In this document: in pieces, positions 25,663-34,203 of the stretch
How positions within the stretch are numbered: position 1 is the stretch's first letter
Layout: every line of letters begins with the position of its first letter
Source of the DNA: JAMHWF01 sp048500255
GTDB lineage: Bacteria; Pseudomonadota; Gammaproteobacteria; Burkholderiales; Burkholderiaceae_C
Length of the DNA stretch: 64,000 nucleotides
Direction: 5' to 3'
Assembly (NCBI GenBank): GCA_048500255.1
Contig: JASNYH010000007.1
Coordinates: 62,001 to 126,000, forward strand
Program-made: the position numbers and the translations under genes
Notes under the pieces: model-generated
The model's database searches: none
The model's input: the letters and a program-made list of their open reading frames with translations, nothing else
Told to the model about the DNA's origin: nothing

Positions 25663-27057
25663 ATGACCATGGACATCGTCGAAGGCCTGCGGGCGCTGTT
25701 CGGCGCAGAAGGCGTGGTCGACGCGGCGGACGTCGCGACACGCTCGGCCGGCGCGTTCCGCCCCGACAACCTGTGCGCCGCGGCGCTGGTGCGGCCGATC
25801 GACACCGAGGGAGTTTCGCGCGTGCTGCGCTGGTGCCACGCGCACGGCGTCGGCGTCGTCACGCAAGGCGGGCTGAGCGGCCTGGTCCACGGCGCCGACG
25901 CGGCGCCCGACGAGATCATCCTGTCGCTCGAGCGCATGCGCCGCATCGAGAGCATCGACACGGTGCAACGCACCGCCACCGTCCAGGCCGGCGTCACGCT
26001 GCAGGCGCTGCAGGAGGCGGTGGACGCCGCACAGCTCGCGTTCCCTCTCGACCTGGGAGCGCGCGGCACCGCGACTCTCGGCGGCAACGCGGCGACGAAC
26101 GCCGGCGGCAACCGCGTGATCCGCTACGGCATGACGCGCGACATGGTGCTCGGGCTCGAGGTCGTGCTCGCCGACGGCACGGTCGTGTCGTCGATGAACC
26201 ACCTGATCAAGAACAATACGGGCTACGACCTGAAGCAGCTCTTCATCGGCTCGGAGGGCACGCTCGGCGTGATCACCCGGCTGGTGCTGCGGCTGCGCGA
26301 GAAGCCGGAGTCGGCGAACGTCGCGCTGATCGCCTGCGACTCGTTCGACCGCGTGGCCACGCTGCTCAAGCACATGGACCGCGGCCTCGGCGGCACGATG
26401 TCGGCGTTCGAGGCGATGTGGCAGCCGTTCTACGAGCTGGTGACGTCGCCGCCAGCCAAGGGCCGCGCGCCGCTGCCGCGGCAGCATCCGTTCTACGTGC
26501 TGGTCGAGGCGCTCGGCAACGACCGCGCGCTCGACCGCCAGCGCTTCGTGGCGGTGATGGAATCGGCATGGGCGGCCGGGCTGATCGCCGACGCGGCGGT
26601 GGCGCAATCCGACGCCGACGTGCAGGCCTTCTGGTCGCTGCGCGACGATGTCGCGCAGGTCGGCCGCGGCGGGCGACCCGTCGGGTTCGACGTCTCGTTG
26701 CCGATCGACGCCATGGAGGCGTTCGTCCGGACGCTGCAGCGGGACTTGCCGGATGCGATCGGAGATGACCACCGATTGTTCGTCTTCGGTCATGTCGGCG
26801 ACGGCAACTTGCACGTGGTGGTTCAAGTCGCGCCGGAGGCCTGGCCGGTCGCCCGCCCGAAGATCGAGGCGCTGGTCTATGGCGGCCTGAAGGGCGTTGC
26901 CGGCTCGGTTTCGGCGGAACACGGCATCGGTCTCGAGAAGAAGGCCTGGCTGCCGATCAGCCGCAGCCCGGCCGAGCTCGATCTGATGCGCACGATCAAG
27001 AAGGCGCTCGACCCGAAGGGCATCCTGAACGCCGGCAAGATCGTCGACGTCGCCTGA
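25663..27057 (+). CDS. FAD-linked 2-hydroxyacid dehydrogenase (GlcD/D2HGDH family)
   Basis: A 464-residue oxidase of the FAD-binding type 4 class. The PCMH FAD domain shows VVTQGGLSGLVHGAD, GGNAATNAGGNRVIRYGMTRDMVLGLE (quoted across its core) and FIGSEGTLGVIT. The C-terminal domain shows FGHVGDGNLHV and SAEHGIGLEKK, ending in DPKGILNAGKI. Relatives oxidise D-2-hydroxyglutarate, D-lactate or glycolate; substrate cannot be chosen here. The start ATG at 25663 follows GGAG by 3 bases; an in-frame ATG six bases on is also possible. It stands alone and converges on the diguanylate cyclase gene. Confidence 0.9.
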   Translation: MTMDIVEGLRALFGAEGVVDAADVATRSAGAFRPDNLCAAALVRPIDTEGVSRVLRWCHAHGVGVVTQGGLSGLVHGADAAPDEIILSLERMRRIESIDTVQRTATVQAGVTLQALQEAVDAAQLAFPLDLGARGTATLGGNAATNAGGNRVIRYGMTRDMVLGLEVVLADGTVVSSMNHLIKNNTGYDLKQLFIGSEGTLGVITRLVLRLREKPESANVALIACDSFDRVATLLKHMDRGLGGTMSAFEAMWQPFYELVTSPPAKGRAPLPRQHPFYVLVEALGNDRALDRQRFVAVMESAWAAGLIADAAVAQSDADVQAFWSLRDDVAQVGRGGRPVGFDVSLPIDAMEAFVRTLQRDLPDAIGDDHRLFVFGHVGDGNLHVVVQVAPEAWPVARPKIEALVYGGLKGVAGSVSAEHGIGLEKKAWLPISRSPAELDLMRTIKKALDPKGILNAGKIVDVA

Positions 27058-27069
27058 CGACGCGCCGCT

Positions 27070-28920
27070 TCAAGCCACGCAGGTGCGGTTCTTCCCCGTG
27101 CGCTTGGCCTCGTACAGCGCCTCGTCGGCGCGGTCGAGTGCCTGCTCGATGCTCTCGCCGGCGCGGTACAGCGTCAGCCCGGCCGAGAAGGTGACGAAGA
27201 CCTGCTCATCGCCGTGCATGAACAGCGCCGCCGTGAGCGCGCGCTGCATGCGCGTGAGCACTTCCTGCGCCTGCTCGAGCGAGGCCTCGGGCAGCATGAC
27301 GACGAACTCCTCGCCGCCGTAGCGTGCGACGGCGTCGGCCGGGCGCAGCTGCTGCTTGACACGCTCGGCCAGCGACTTGAGCGCCTGGTCGCCTGCGCCG
27401 TGACCGAGGCGGTCGTTGAGCTTCTTGAAGTTGTCGATGTCGAGCAGCGCCAGCGCGAGCGTGGCGCCGCTGCGCTCGGCGCGCGAGCGCTCGGCGTCGA
27501 AGGCCTGCTGCAGGCCGCGTCGGTTGGCGACCTGCGTCAGCGCGTCGGTCGACACCTCGTCGGAGAGGCGCCGCAGCTCGTCCTCGAGCATGCGCACGCG
27601 CTGCGAAAGCTCGCTCGCCTTGTCGTGCTCGTGCTGCAGGCGCTCGCGCGTCTGGCTCACCAGCGCGTGCATGGTGCGGCTCTCGGCGACCATCTGGCGC
27701 ACGGCGTCGGCCAGGCTCTCGAGCGAGTCGGCGCTCTCGACGATGTCGGCGTGGCGGCCGACGCTCTGCTCGAAGCGCCCGGTCTGCACGCCGAGTTCGC
27801 CCAGCTCGGCGAGCATCTGCTGGATGTGCGCCTTCAGCGCGTCGCGCGCCTGCTGGCGCTCGTGCTTGAGCTCGCGCTGGCGCTGGCGCGTCTCGCGCAA
27901 CAGCTCGCCGGCCGAGCGCAGCGCGCGCGCCGTCGGTTCCTCGCCCAGGCGCGCGCGCATCGCGTCGCACTGCCCCTGGGCCCAGGTGTCTTCCTCGGCG
28001 ATGTCGGCGAGGCCGTCGGCAAGGTCGCTGCACAGCGTGCGCATCTGCGCGAAGGCCTGGTGGCGCTGGCGCAGCAGGTGGCGCGCCTCGTCGCAGTCGC
28101 GCAGCAGCGCGTCGGCGAGCGCGGTGTCGGCGCCATCGGACTCGACGCGCGCCAGCAGCCCGTGCAGCGACGCGGCGAGGGCGCCGCCCGCCTGCGTGTC
28201 GACGGGCAGCGCGCATTGCACCGTCTCGCCGAGCGCCGTGACGCTGGCCGCCCACGGTGCGGTGTCGACCGCGGCCGCCTCGGGCGCCGTCGCGGCTGCG
28301 ACCTCACGCGGCGCTGCGGACTGGTCGTGCGCGCTCGCGTCGGGCACCGGCTCGGCATCGCCGGCCTGCAGCGGCGCATCGGCGGCGAGCGTCGCGTCGT
28401 CGGCGTTGTCGCCTTCCCAGCTCGCGACGAGCTGCGACAGGCGGTGCTGCAGGCGCTGCGCGTCGCCGCGGCTGCCGGCGAGCACGCGCTGCACGCCGTC
28501 CTTGCGGCGCGCGCGCGTCCACTGGCGGCTGCCGCGCTCGACGCCGGCGACCAGCTTCTCGATCAGCGCGGCCCAGGCGTCGCCGGCGCGCGCGGCGTCG
28601 CCGGCCTGCGCGTCGAGCTGCTGCTCGGCCTGTTGCCAGCGCCCGCCGGCGAAGGCCTGCACCAGCCGCTCGCGCGCCGCGTCGTCGCGCGCCGCGGCGC
28701 CGGCCAGACGCTGGAGCAGCGGCAGCGCGCGCGCCGGCAGCACGGGGCGCGGCGCGATGCCCTGCTCCTCGTCGTAGGCACGGGCGAAGTTCTCGGGCGT
28801 CGGCTCGAGCTTGGCGAGCGCCAGCCGGCGCAGCGCCGCCTTGGCGAGCTGCGCGACGGGCACCGCCGCCGCGGGCGGCGCCGGCGGCTCGCGCAGCAAC
28901 ATCGGGCGCGTCGGCTCCAT
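27070..28920 (-). CDS. Diguanylate cyclase (GGDEF) with long coiled-coil N-terminus
   Basis: A 616-residue protein without membrane segments. The first 430 residues are Ala/Arg/Glu/Gln-rich and mainly helical (RQRQRELKHERQQARDA). The GGDEF domain starts near 450 with DALTQVANRRGL and has the active GGEEF variant near 533. RPAD five residues upstream of the motif is a good RxxD inhibitory site, so product inhibition is expected. It makes c-di-GMP. It is last in an apparent operon with the HPt protein and the GGDEF-EAL protein (7-bp gap). Confidence 0.92.
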   Translation of the reverse strand: MEPTRPMLLREPPAPPAAAVPVAQLAKAALRRLALAKLEPTPENFARAYDEEQGIAPRPVLPARALPLLQRLAGAAARDDAARERLVQAFAGGRWQQAEQQLDAQAGDAARAGDAWAALIEKLVAGVERGSRQWTRARRKDGVQRVLAGSRGDAQRLQHRLSQLVASWEGDNADDATLAADAPLQAGDAEPVPDASAHDQSAAPREVAAATAPEAAAVDTAPWAASVTALGETVQCALPVDTQAGGALAASLHGLLARVESDGADTALADALLRDCDEARHLLRQRHQAFAQMRTLCSDLADGLADIAEEDTWAQGQCDAMRARLGEEPTARALRSAGELLRETRQRQRELKHERQQARDALKAHIQQMLAELGELGVQTGRFEQSVGRHADIVESADSLESLADAVRQMVAESRTMHALVSQTRERLQHEHDKASELSQRVRMLEDELRRLSDEVSTDALTQVANRRGLQQAFDAERSRAERSGATLALALLDIDNFKKLNDRLGHGAGDQALKSLAERVKQQLRPADAVARYGGEEFVVMLPEASLEQAQEVLTRMQRALTAALFMHGDEQVFVTFSAGLTLYRAGESIEQALDRADEALYEAKRTGKNRTCVA

Positions 28921-28927
28921 GATGGCG

Positions 28928-31159
28928 TCAGACCGGGCCGGCGGCGACCTGCGGCGGCGCGTCGCCGCCCTCGTCGGCCGGCACGATCCACGGCGCCTTG
29001 CGCGGCAGCACCGTCGTGCGCAGCCAGTGCTCGAGCGCGTCGGCCGGCAGCGGCTTGCTGAAGAGGTAGCCCTGCATCACGCTGCAGCCCAGGCGGTGCA
29101 GCACGTCCATCTGGCGCAGCGTCTCGACGCCCTCGGCGACGACGCGCAGGCCGAGCGAGCGCGCCAGCGCGATGATCGCCGTGGCGACGGCCGCGCTCTG
29201 CGGCGTGATGCCCAGGTCGCGGATGAACGAGCGGTCGACCTTCAGCTCGCTGATCGGCAGCGTGGTCAGGTAGGCGAGCGACGAGTAGCCGGTGCCGAAG
29301 TCGTCGATCGAGATCTCGACGCCGATCTCGTTGAGCCGGTGCAGCGACGGGATCACGTTCTGCAGGTCCTTCATCAGGCCCGTCTCGGTGATCTCGAGCT
29401 CGATCGAATGGTGCGGCACGCCGTAGTGCGACACCGCGTCGTGGATGTGCTCGACGAGGTCGGTGCGCTCGAACAGCTGGTTGGGCAGGTTGACGGCGAT
29501 CGAGTCGGCGAAGCCGAAGTTCACCTGCCAGGCCTTGGCCTGGCGTGCCGCCTGGCGGATCGCCCATTCCGACAGCGGAATGATCAGCCCCGACTCCTCG
29601 GCCAGCGGGATGAAGTCGCCGGGAGGGATCAGCTGGCCGTTGCGCTCCCAGCGCATCAGCGCCTCGACGCCGACCATCTTGGCCGCGCGCACGTCGACCT
29701 TGGGCTGGTAGTGCAGCACCAGCTCGTCGCGCTCGATCGCCTTGTGCAGCGCGCTCTCGAGCTCGAGCTTCTCGCGCCCGCGGCCGGCGAGCTGCGGGTG
29801 GTAGAGCGTCGCCGCGTTGCGGCCCTGCGCCTTGACGGCATACATCGCGACGTCGGAGTTGCGCAGCAGGTCGGCGACCGTCTCGCCGTCGCGCGGATAC
29901 AGCGCGATGCCGACGCTGGCGGTGACGAAGCAGTCCTGCCCCGCCACGTAGATCGGCTCGCGCATCAGGTCGATGATGCGGTTGGCGACGCGCTCGGCGT
30001 CGTGCTCGTCGGCCACCTCGGGCAGCAGCGCGACGAACTCGTCGCCGCCGAGTCGGCCGACGGCCTCGAGCAGGCGGTGCGAGCGCGCCCCGACGCCCTC
30101 GAGCGCGCCCTCGAGCACCAGCTCGCTGTGGCGCACGCAGCTGCGCAGCCGGCGCGCCACCTCGCCGAGCAGCTCGTCTCCGGCGGCGTGGCCGAGCGTG
30201 TCGTTGACGATCTTGAAGCGGTCGAGGTCGATCAGCAGCAGCGCGCACTGGTGGCCCTGACGGCGCGCCTGCTCGAGCGCGCGCTCGCAGCGCCAGATCA
30301 GCTGGCGCCGGTTGGGCAGCCCGGTCAGCGTGTCGAAGTTGGCCAGGTGGCGGATGCGCTCGTCGGCGATGCGGCGGTCGGTCACGTCCTGCACGATGCC
30401 GGTGTAGCCGGCGACCGTGCCGTGCTCGTTGAACTCGGGCTCGGCTTCGACGTGGATGATGCGCTGGCGCCCGTCGCCGAGCTTGACGGTGACGTCGGCG
30501 AACAGCACCGAGCTGTGCGCCACGATCTCGCGCACCAGGCGCAGGAACGAGCGGCGCTCGCCGGCCGGCACCATGCGCATCAGGCCGCGAAAGCCCAGCG
30601 TCTTGCCCGGCGGGAAGCCGAACACGCGCAGGCTCTCGACCGACAGCGTCAGCGAGCGCGCCGACGCGCGCCAGTCGAAGCTGCCCATGCGCGCCAGGTC
30701 CTGCGCGCGCGCCAGCTTGCTCTTGCTGCGCTCGAGCTCCTGGCGCGTGCGCGAGCTGCGCAGCAGGTACTGCAGCCGCCCGGCGAGCAGGCTCCACTGC
30801 GTCGACTTGACGAAGAAGTCGGTCGCGCCGGCCTCGTAGGCGCGCGTGATCGACGCGTCGTCGTCGAGGCCGGTCAGCATCAGCACCGGCATCGACTCGA
30901 AGCCGGCCATCGCGCGCACCTGGCGGCAGGTCTCGAAGCCGTCGAGCCCCGGCATGATGGCGTCGAGCACGATGACGTCGGGCAGCCAGTCGGCGAGCAG
31001 GCGCAGCGCGGCGTCGCCGCTCGTCGCCTCGGTGACCTCGAAGCCGCGCTCGCGCAGCGCCGCCGACGTGAGCAGCAGGTTGACCTCGTCGTCGTCGACG
31101 AGCAGCACCTTCGGCGCTTCGGCGTTCTCTTCGGCCGGCGAACGGGCGGCAGCCATCAT
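28928..31159 (-). CDS. Response regulator with REC-PAS-GGDEF-EAL
   Basis: A 743-residue dual c-di-GMP protein. Receiver at about residues 15-135 (VLLVDDDEVN, VIVLDAIMPG), a PAS domain at 155-270, GGDEF (LTGLPNRRQL, RLGGDEFVALLPE near 370) and EAL (VEALMRW near 496, INVNLPN-like AVNLPNQLF, EITETG, DDFGTGYSSLAYL, KVDRSF, VVAEGVET). Both catalytic motifs look intact, but the inhibitory site is RxxE rather than RxxD. An unusual stretch of about 20 residues just before the GGDEF motif is noted under findings. The ATG at 31159 overlaps the TGA of the HPt gene, implying coupling and phosphotransfer between them. Confidence 0.93.
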   Translation of the reverse strand: MMAAARSPAEENAEAPKVLLVDDDEVNLLLTSAALRERGFEVTEATSGDAALRLLADWLPDVIVLDAIMPGLDGFETCRQVRAMAGFESMPVLMLTGLDDDASITRAYEAGATDFFVKSTQWSLLAGRLQYLLRSSRTRQELERSKSKLARAQDLARMGSFDWRASARSLTLSVESLRVFGFPPGKTLGFRGLMRMVPAGERRSFLRLVREIVAHSSVLFADVTVKLGDGRQRIIHVEAEPEFNEHGTVAGYTGIVQDVTDRRIADERIRHLANFDTLTGLPNRRQLIWRCERALEQARRQGHQCALLLIDLDRFKIVNDTLGHAAGDELLGEVARRLRSCVRHSELVLEGALEGVGARSHRLLEAVGRLGGDEFVALLPEVADEHDAERVANRIIDLMREPIYVAGQDCFVTASVGIALYPRDGETVADLLRNSDVAMYAVKAQGRNAATLYHPQLAGRGREKLELESALHKAIERDELVLHYQPKVDVRAAKMVGVEALMRWERNGQLIPPGDFIPLAEESGLIIPLSEWAIRQAARQAKAWQVNFGFADSIAVNLPNQLFERTDLVEHIHDAVSHYGVPHHSIELEITETGLMKDLQNVIPSLHRLNEIGVEISIDDFGTGYSSLAYLTTLPISELKVDRSFIRDLGITPQSAAVATAIIALARSLGLRVVAEGVETLRQMDVLHRLGCSVMQGYLFSKPLPADALEHWLRTTVLPRKAPWIVPADEGGDAPPQVAAGPV

Positions 31160-31578
31160 GTGCGCACGGCCAGCAAGCGCCGGAGCGCCGCGACGGTCAG
31201 ATCGATCTGCTGCCTGATCTGGTCGAGCACGGCGTCCAGGCCCTCGGTGCGCGCTTCGCGCACGCGGTGCTCGCAGTCGGCGCACAGCCGCGACAACTCG
31301 AGCGCGCCGATGCTGGCCGACGACGACTTCAGCGTGTGCGCCACGTGGGCGACGGCCTGCAGGTCGCCGCCCGCGCGCCCCTCCTCGAGCTGCGGCACGA
31401 GCCGCGCGACCGACGCCTCGAAGGCGCGCAGCACGCGCTCGAGCAGGCCGCCCTGTCCCGTGGGATCGAGTTCGCGCAGGCGCGCCAGAGCCTGGGCATC
31501 GAGCACGCCGGCCGCCGGCGCAGCTGCATCGGGGACTGCACCGCTGCGTTCGCGGGACGAAGGATCGAAATCCACCAT
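31156..31578 (-). CDS. HPt-domain phosphotransfer protein
   Basis: A 140-residue protein with a short acidic leader and one HPt domain; VAHVAHTLKSSSASIGA carries the phospho-accepting His in the usual HxxKxxxxxxG context. It probably shuttles phosphate between a hybrid kinase and the REC domain of the next gene, with which it overlaps by the ATGA motif. The start at 31578 (MVDFDPSS) is chosen because the longer frame reads through arginine-rich noncoding sequence. A FliA-like promoter at 31754-31781 could drive the operon. Confidence 0.88.
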   Translation of the reverse strand: MVDFDPSSRERSGAVPDAAAPAAGVLDAQALARLRELDPTGQGGLLERVLRAFEASVARLVPQLEEGRAGGDLQAVAHVAHTLKSSSASIGALELSRLCADCEHRVREARTEGLDAVLDQIRQQIDLTVAALRRLLAVRT

Positions 31579-31753
31579 GGTGACTTGACGCAATGCTGCT
31601 CGCGTTCGACCCGGCGACTCGGCACGCCTCGCGCCACGCCGTCCCGCTCCGGGTCTCGATTCGGAATGTAGCAGCGCCGCACGGCCGTCAAGCCGCGCTG
31701 CACCCTCGTGGCAGCAGCATTGCACACATCGCGCAACCGCCGCCACCGTTTGT

Positions 31754-31781
31754 GCATCGGCGCATTGCGGTCGAAACTTGA
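31754..31781 (-). promoter_or_regulatory. Near-consensus sigma-28 promoter for HPt/GGDEF-EAL/GGDEF operon
   Basis: On the minus strand TCAAGTTT, 12 bases, then GCCGATGC. Both boxes match FliA consensus well but the spacer is 12 rather than 11. It would give a leader of about 170 bases before the HPt gene. It lies in the 263-bp region (31579-31841) between divergent genes, in which I see nothing else. Confidence 0.5.
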
Positions 31782-31841
31782 ACGGGTCGGACCCGAAGGT
31801 GTGTGCGCACTCGCGCGGTGCCTGCGAGCTGCGTCCCTACA

Positions 31842-33503
31842 ATGGCCGCCATGCATCGAGCCAGCGACCTGCGCACGGGCGGCCCGCGCCGCGGTGCGCT
31901 CGTCGCCGCCGTCGCGGCCGCTCTCGCCGCCGCGCTGATGGCTGCGCTGCTGTCGTGGGTCTTCGATGCGTCGTCGGCGCGTGCTGGCGGCATCGACGCA
32001 GGGCCGGCGTCGGGCCTGGCGATCGCGCTGGCGTGGCTCGCGCCGGCCGTCGTGCTCGCCGCCGTCGCCGCGGCCGCCGGCGCCGCCATCGCACGCCATC
32101 GTGCCGACGGCGCGCTGCGCGACGCGCGCCTGGACCGCCAGGCGCTGGTCGACCTGCTCGACGTGTGGCAGTGGCAGACCGACGCCGAGCACCGTCTGCT
32201 GCGGCTGACGCCGCCGTCCGCCGCGCCCGCCGCGGCCTGGAGCGCGGCAGCGCCGCCGCTCGCGCCGCTGTGGGAGCACTTCGACGCCGGCGCACCGCCG
32301 CCCGGGCCGCTGCGCGAGCGGCTGTGCGCCAAGGTCGCCGTCGTCGACCTGCCGGCCGCGCGCCGCGACGCCGACGGCGCGACGACGCGCTGGATGCTGC
32401 GCGGCGTGCCGCGCTTCGACGGCCGCGGGCGCTTCACGGGCTATCTCGGCACGGCGCGCCCGCTCGACGGCGGCGGTCGCGACGCCGTCGCGCTGATGCA
32501 GTCGCTGCTCGCCGCGCTGCCCGGCCCGGTGGCCGTCGGCGAAGTCGGCGCCGACGGGCGCTGCAGCGTGCTGGCGCTCAACGACGCGGTGCGCCAGCTC
32601 GTCGGCGGCGCGCGCATGCCCGACTGGGACGCGCTGCTCGCACGGCTGCCGCCGGCGCTCGGCGCGGCGGCGCGCGCGCTGTCGGCCGGCGTGCCGTCAC
32701 CCGAAGGTTCGGCGCAGCGCGTCGACGGCTGGTCGCTGCGCCTTGTGCGGCTGCACAGCGGACCCGACGCGCCGGTGTGGCAGGTGCTCGCGCTGACGCC
32801 GCCCGCCGACGACGACGGCGCCGCGGCCGAGGCCGCGCGCGAGCAGGAGTCGTTCTCGTACACCGTGTCGCACGACTTGCGCGCGCCGCTGCGCGTCGTC
32901 GACGGCTTCGCGCGCATCCTGAAGGAGGACTACGGCGACGCGCTCGACAAGGTCGGCCACGACCACCTCGACCGCGTGCTCGGCGCAGCAGCACGCATGA
33001 ACCACATGATCGACGCGCTGCTGAACCTGTCGCAGCTGTCGTCGCGCCCGCTGGTGCGCCAGCCGGTCAACCTGTCGCAGCTCGCCGGCTTCGTCGTCGA
33101 CGACTTGCGGCGCGGCGCGCCCGATCGCCACGTCGACGTGCACATCGAGCCCGGCCTGACGGCGCAGGGCGACCCGACGCTGCTGCGCATGGCGCTCGAG
33201 AACCTGCTCGGCAACGCCTGGAAGTACACCGCGCGCAGCGCCGCACCGCGCATCGCCTTCGAGCGCACGGCGCACGACGGCGGCGTCGCCTACGTCGTGA
33301 GCGACAACGGCGCGGGCTTCGACATGCGCTTCGCCGACCGGCTGTTCGGCGTGTTCCAGCGCCTGCACAGCGCGAGCGACTTCGAGGGCACGGGCGTCGG
33401 GCTGGCGTCGGTGCGGCGCATCGTGCAGCGCCACCACGGCGAGATCTGGGCCGAGTCCGAGGTCGGCCGCGGCGCGCGCTTCTATTTCACACTGCGCGGA
33501 TGA
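31842..33503 (+). CDS. Membrane sensor histidine kinase
   Basis: A 553-residue kinase with two N-terminal membrane segments (LVAAVAAALAAALMAALLSW and an Ala/Val-rich second), a PAS-like middle region, HisKA (SYTVSHDLRAPLRVVDGFA, His acceptor) and HATPase (NLLGNAWKYT, VSDNGAGFDM, GTGVGLASVRRIVQRHHG). The SHDLRAPL form resembles phytochrome-type kinases. The start at 31842 sits in TACAATG and MHRAS at 31851 is an alternative; a GTG at 31803 is less likely. No partner regulator is adjacent in the same direction; the ANTAR gene converges on it. Confidence 0.9.
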   Translation: MAAMHRASDLRTGGPRRGALVAAVAAALAAALMAALLSWVFDASSARAGGIDAGPASGLAIALAWLAPAVVLAAVAAAAGAAIARHRADGALRDARLDRQALVDLLDVWQWQTDAEHRLLRLTPPSAAPAAAWSAAAPPLAPLWEHFDAGAPPPGPLRERLCAKVAVVDLPAARRDADGATTRWMLRGVPRFDGRGRFTGYLGTARPLDGGGRDAVALMQSLLAALPGPVAVGEVGADGRCSVLALNDAVRQLVGGARMPDWDALLARLPPALGAAARALSAGVPSPEGSAQRVDGWSLRLVRLHSGPDAPVWQVLALTPPADDDGAAAEAAREQESFSYTVSHDLRAPLRVVDGFARILKEDYGDALDKVGHDHLDRVLGAAARMNHMIDALLNLSQLSSRPLVRQPVNLSQLAGFVVDDLRRGAPDRHVDVHIEPGLTAQGDPTLLRMALENLLGNAWKYTARSAAPRIAFERTAHDGGVAYVVSDNGAGFDMRFADRLFGVFQRLHSASDFEGTGVGLASVRRIVQRHHGEIWAESEVGRGARFYFTLRG

Positions 33504-33526
33504 AGCGCCGCAGCGGGCGCGGCGCG

Positions 33527-34144
33527 TCAGGCGCCGCCGCCCGGCCGCGCCAGCAGCTCGACGGCCTGCAGCATGCGCTCGGCCTGCTCGTCGAGCGCGC
33601 GGCCGTCGCCCTGCGCCGCACGGCGCAGCCGTTCGAGCGCCGTCGCGCGATCGACGGAATAGCGGTGCATCAGCACGCCCACGGCGATGGCGACGACCTG
33701 CGACAGTGGATCGCCGCCGACGCTGCCCGCGCGCGGCCGCGCCGCCGACGGCGGGCCGGCGCCCTCACCGCCCTCAGCCAGCCGCCCGAAGGCCGCCTCG
33801 ACGGCGGGCACGATCTGACGGATGTCCAGCGGCTTGACGAGATAGGCCACGGCGCCCAGCGCCTTGACCTGAGCCACCGTCGCTTCGTCGGAGAACGCCG
33901 ACAGGAACATGAACGGGATGCGGCAGTGGTCGCGCAGGTAGGCGGCGACGTCGAAGCCGCTCTTGCCCTCCATGCGGATGTCGAGCAGCGCCAGGTCGGG
34001 CCGGTGCTCGCGCGCCAGCAGGATGGCGTCGTCGCCGTTGTCGGCGTCGATCACGGCGTAGCCGGCCTGCGACAGGCCGTGCGTCAGCGTGGCCAGCACC
34101 AGCCGGTCGTCGTCCACAACGAGGATCTTGCCTTTGTCGCTCAC
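33527..34144 (-). CDS. ANTAR-domain response regulator
   Basis: A 205-residue regulator. The receiver (ILVVDDDRLV, LALLDIRMEGKSGFDV, AYLVKPLD) is followed by a linker and a C-terminal ANTAR domain (VVAIAVGVLMHRYSVDRATA, then LDEQAERM). ANTAR proteins bind tandem RNA hairpins in leaders and prevent transcription termination when phosphorylated. The start is a GTG at 34144 behind AGGGA; the frame upstream belongs to no gene. The gene follows the HWE/HisKA_2-type kinase by 59 bp, a classic kinase-ANTAR pairing. The RNA target is not known. Confidence 0.9.
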   Translation of the reverse strand: MSDKGKILVVDDDRLVLATLTHGLSQAGYAVIDADNGDDAILLAREHRPDLALLDIRMEGKSGFDVAAYLRDHCRIPFMFLSAFSDEATVAQVKALGAVAYLVKPLDIRQIVPAVEAAFGRLAEGGEGAGPPSAARPRAGSVGGDPLSQVVAIAVGVLMHRYSVDRATALERLRRAAQGDGRALDEQAERMLQAVELLARPGGGA

Positions 34145-34203
34145 GATGTCCCTCTTGCTCGGGGGTTGCCCGGGATTTTCGGCCATCGCGGCGGTAGCTG
34201 GAG

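Noticed and set aside
28811..31588. A plus-strand frame of about 925 codons, and similar long frames at 1578-3764, 4087-5646, 27214-29061 and 46206-47981
   Set aside because: All mirror well-conserved minus-strand genes, lack recognisable motifs and have the biased composition of reverse-complement shadows.
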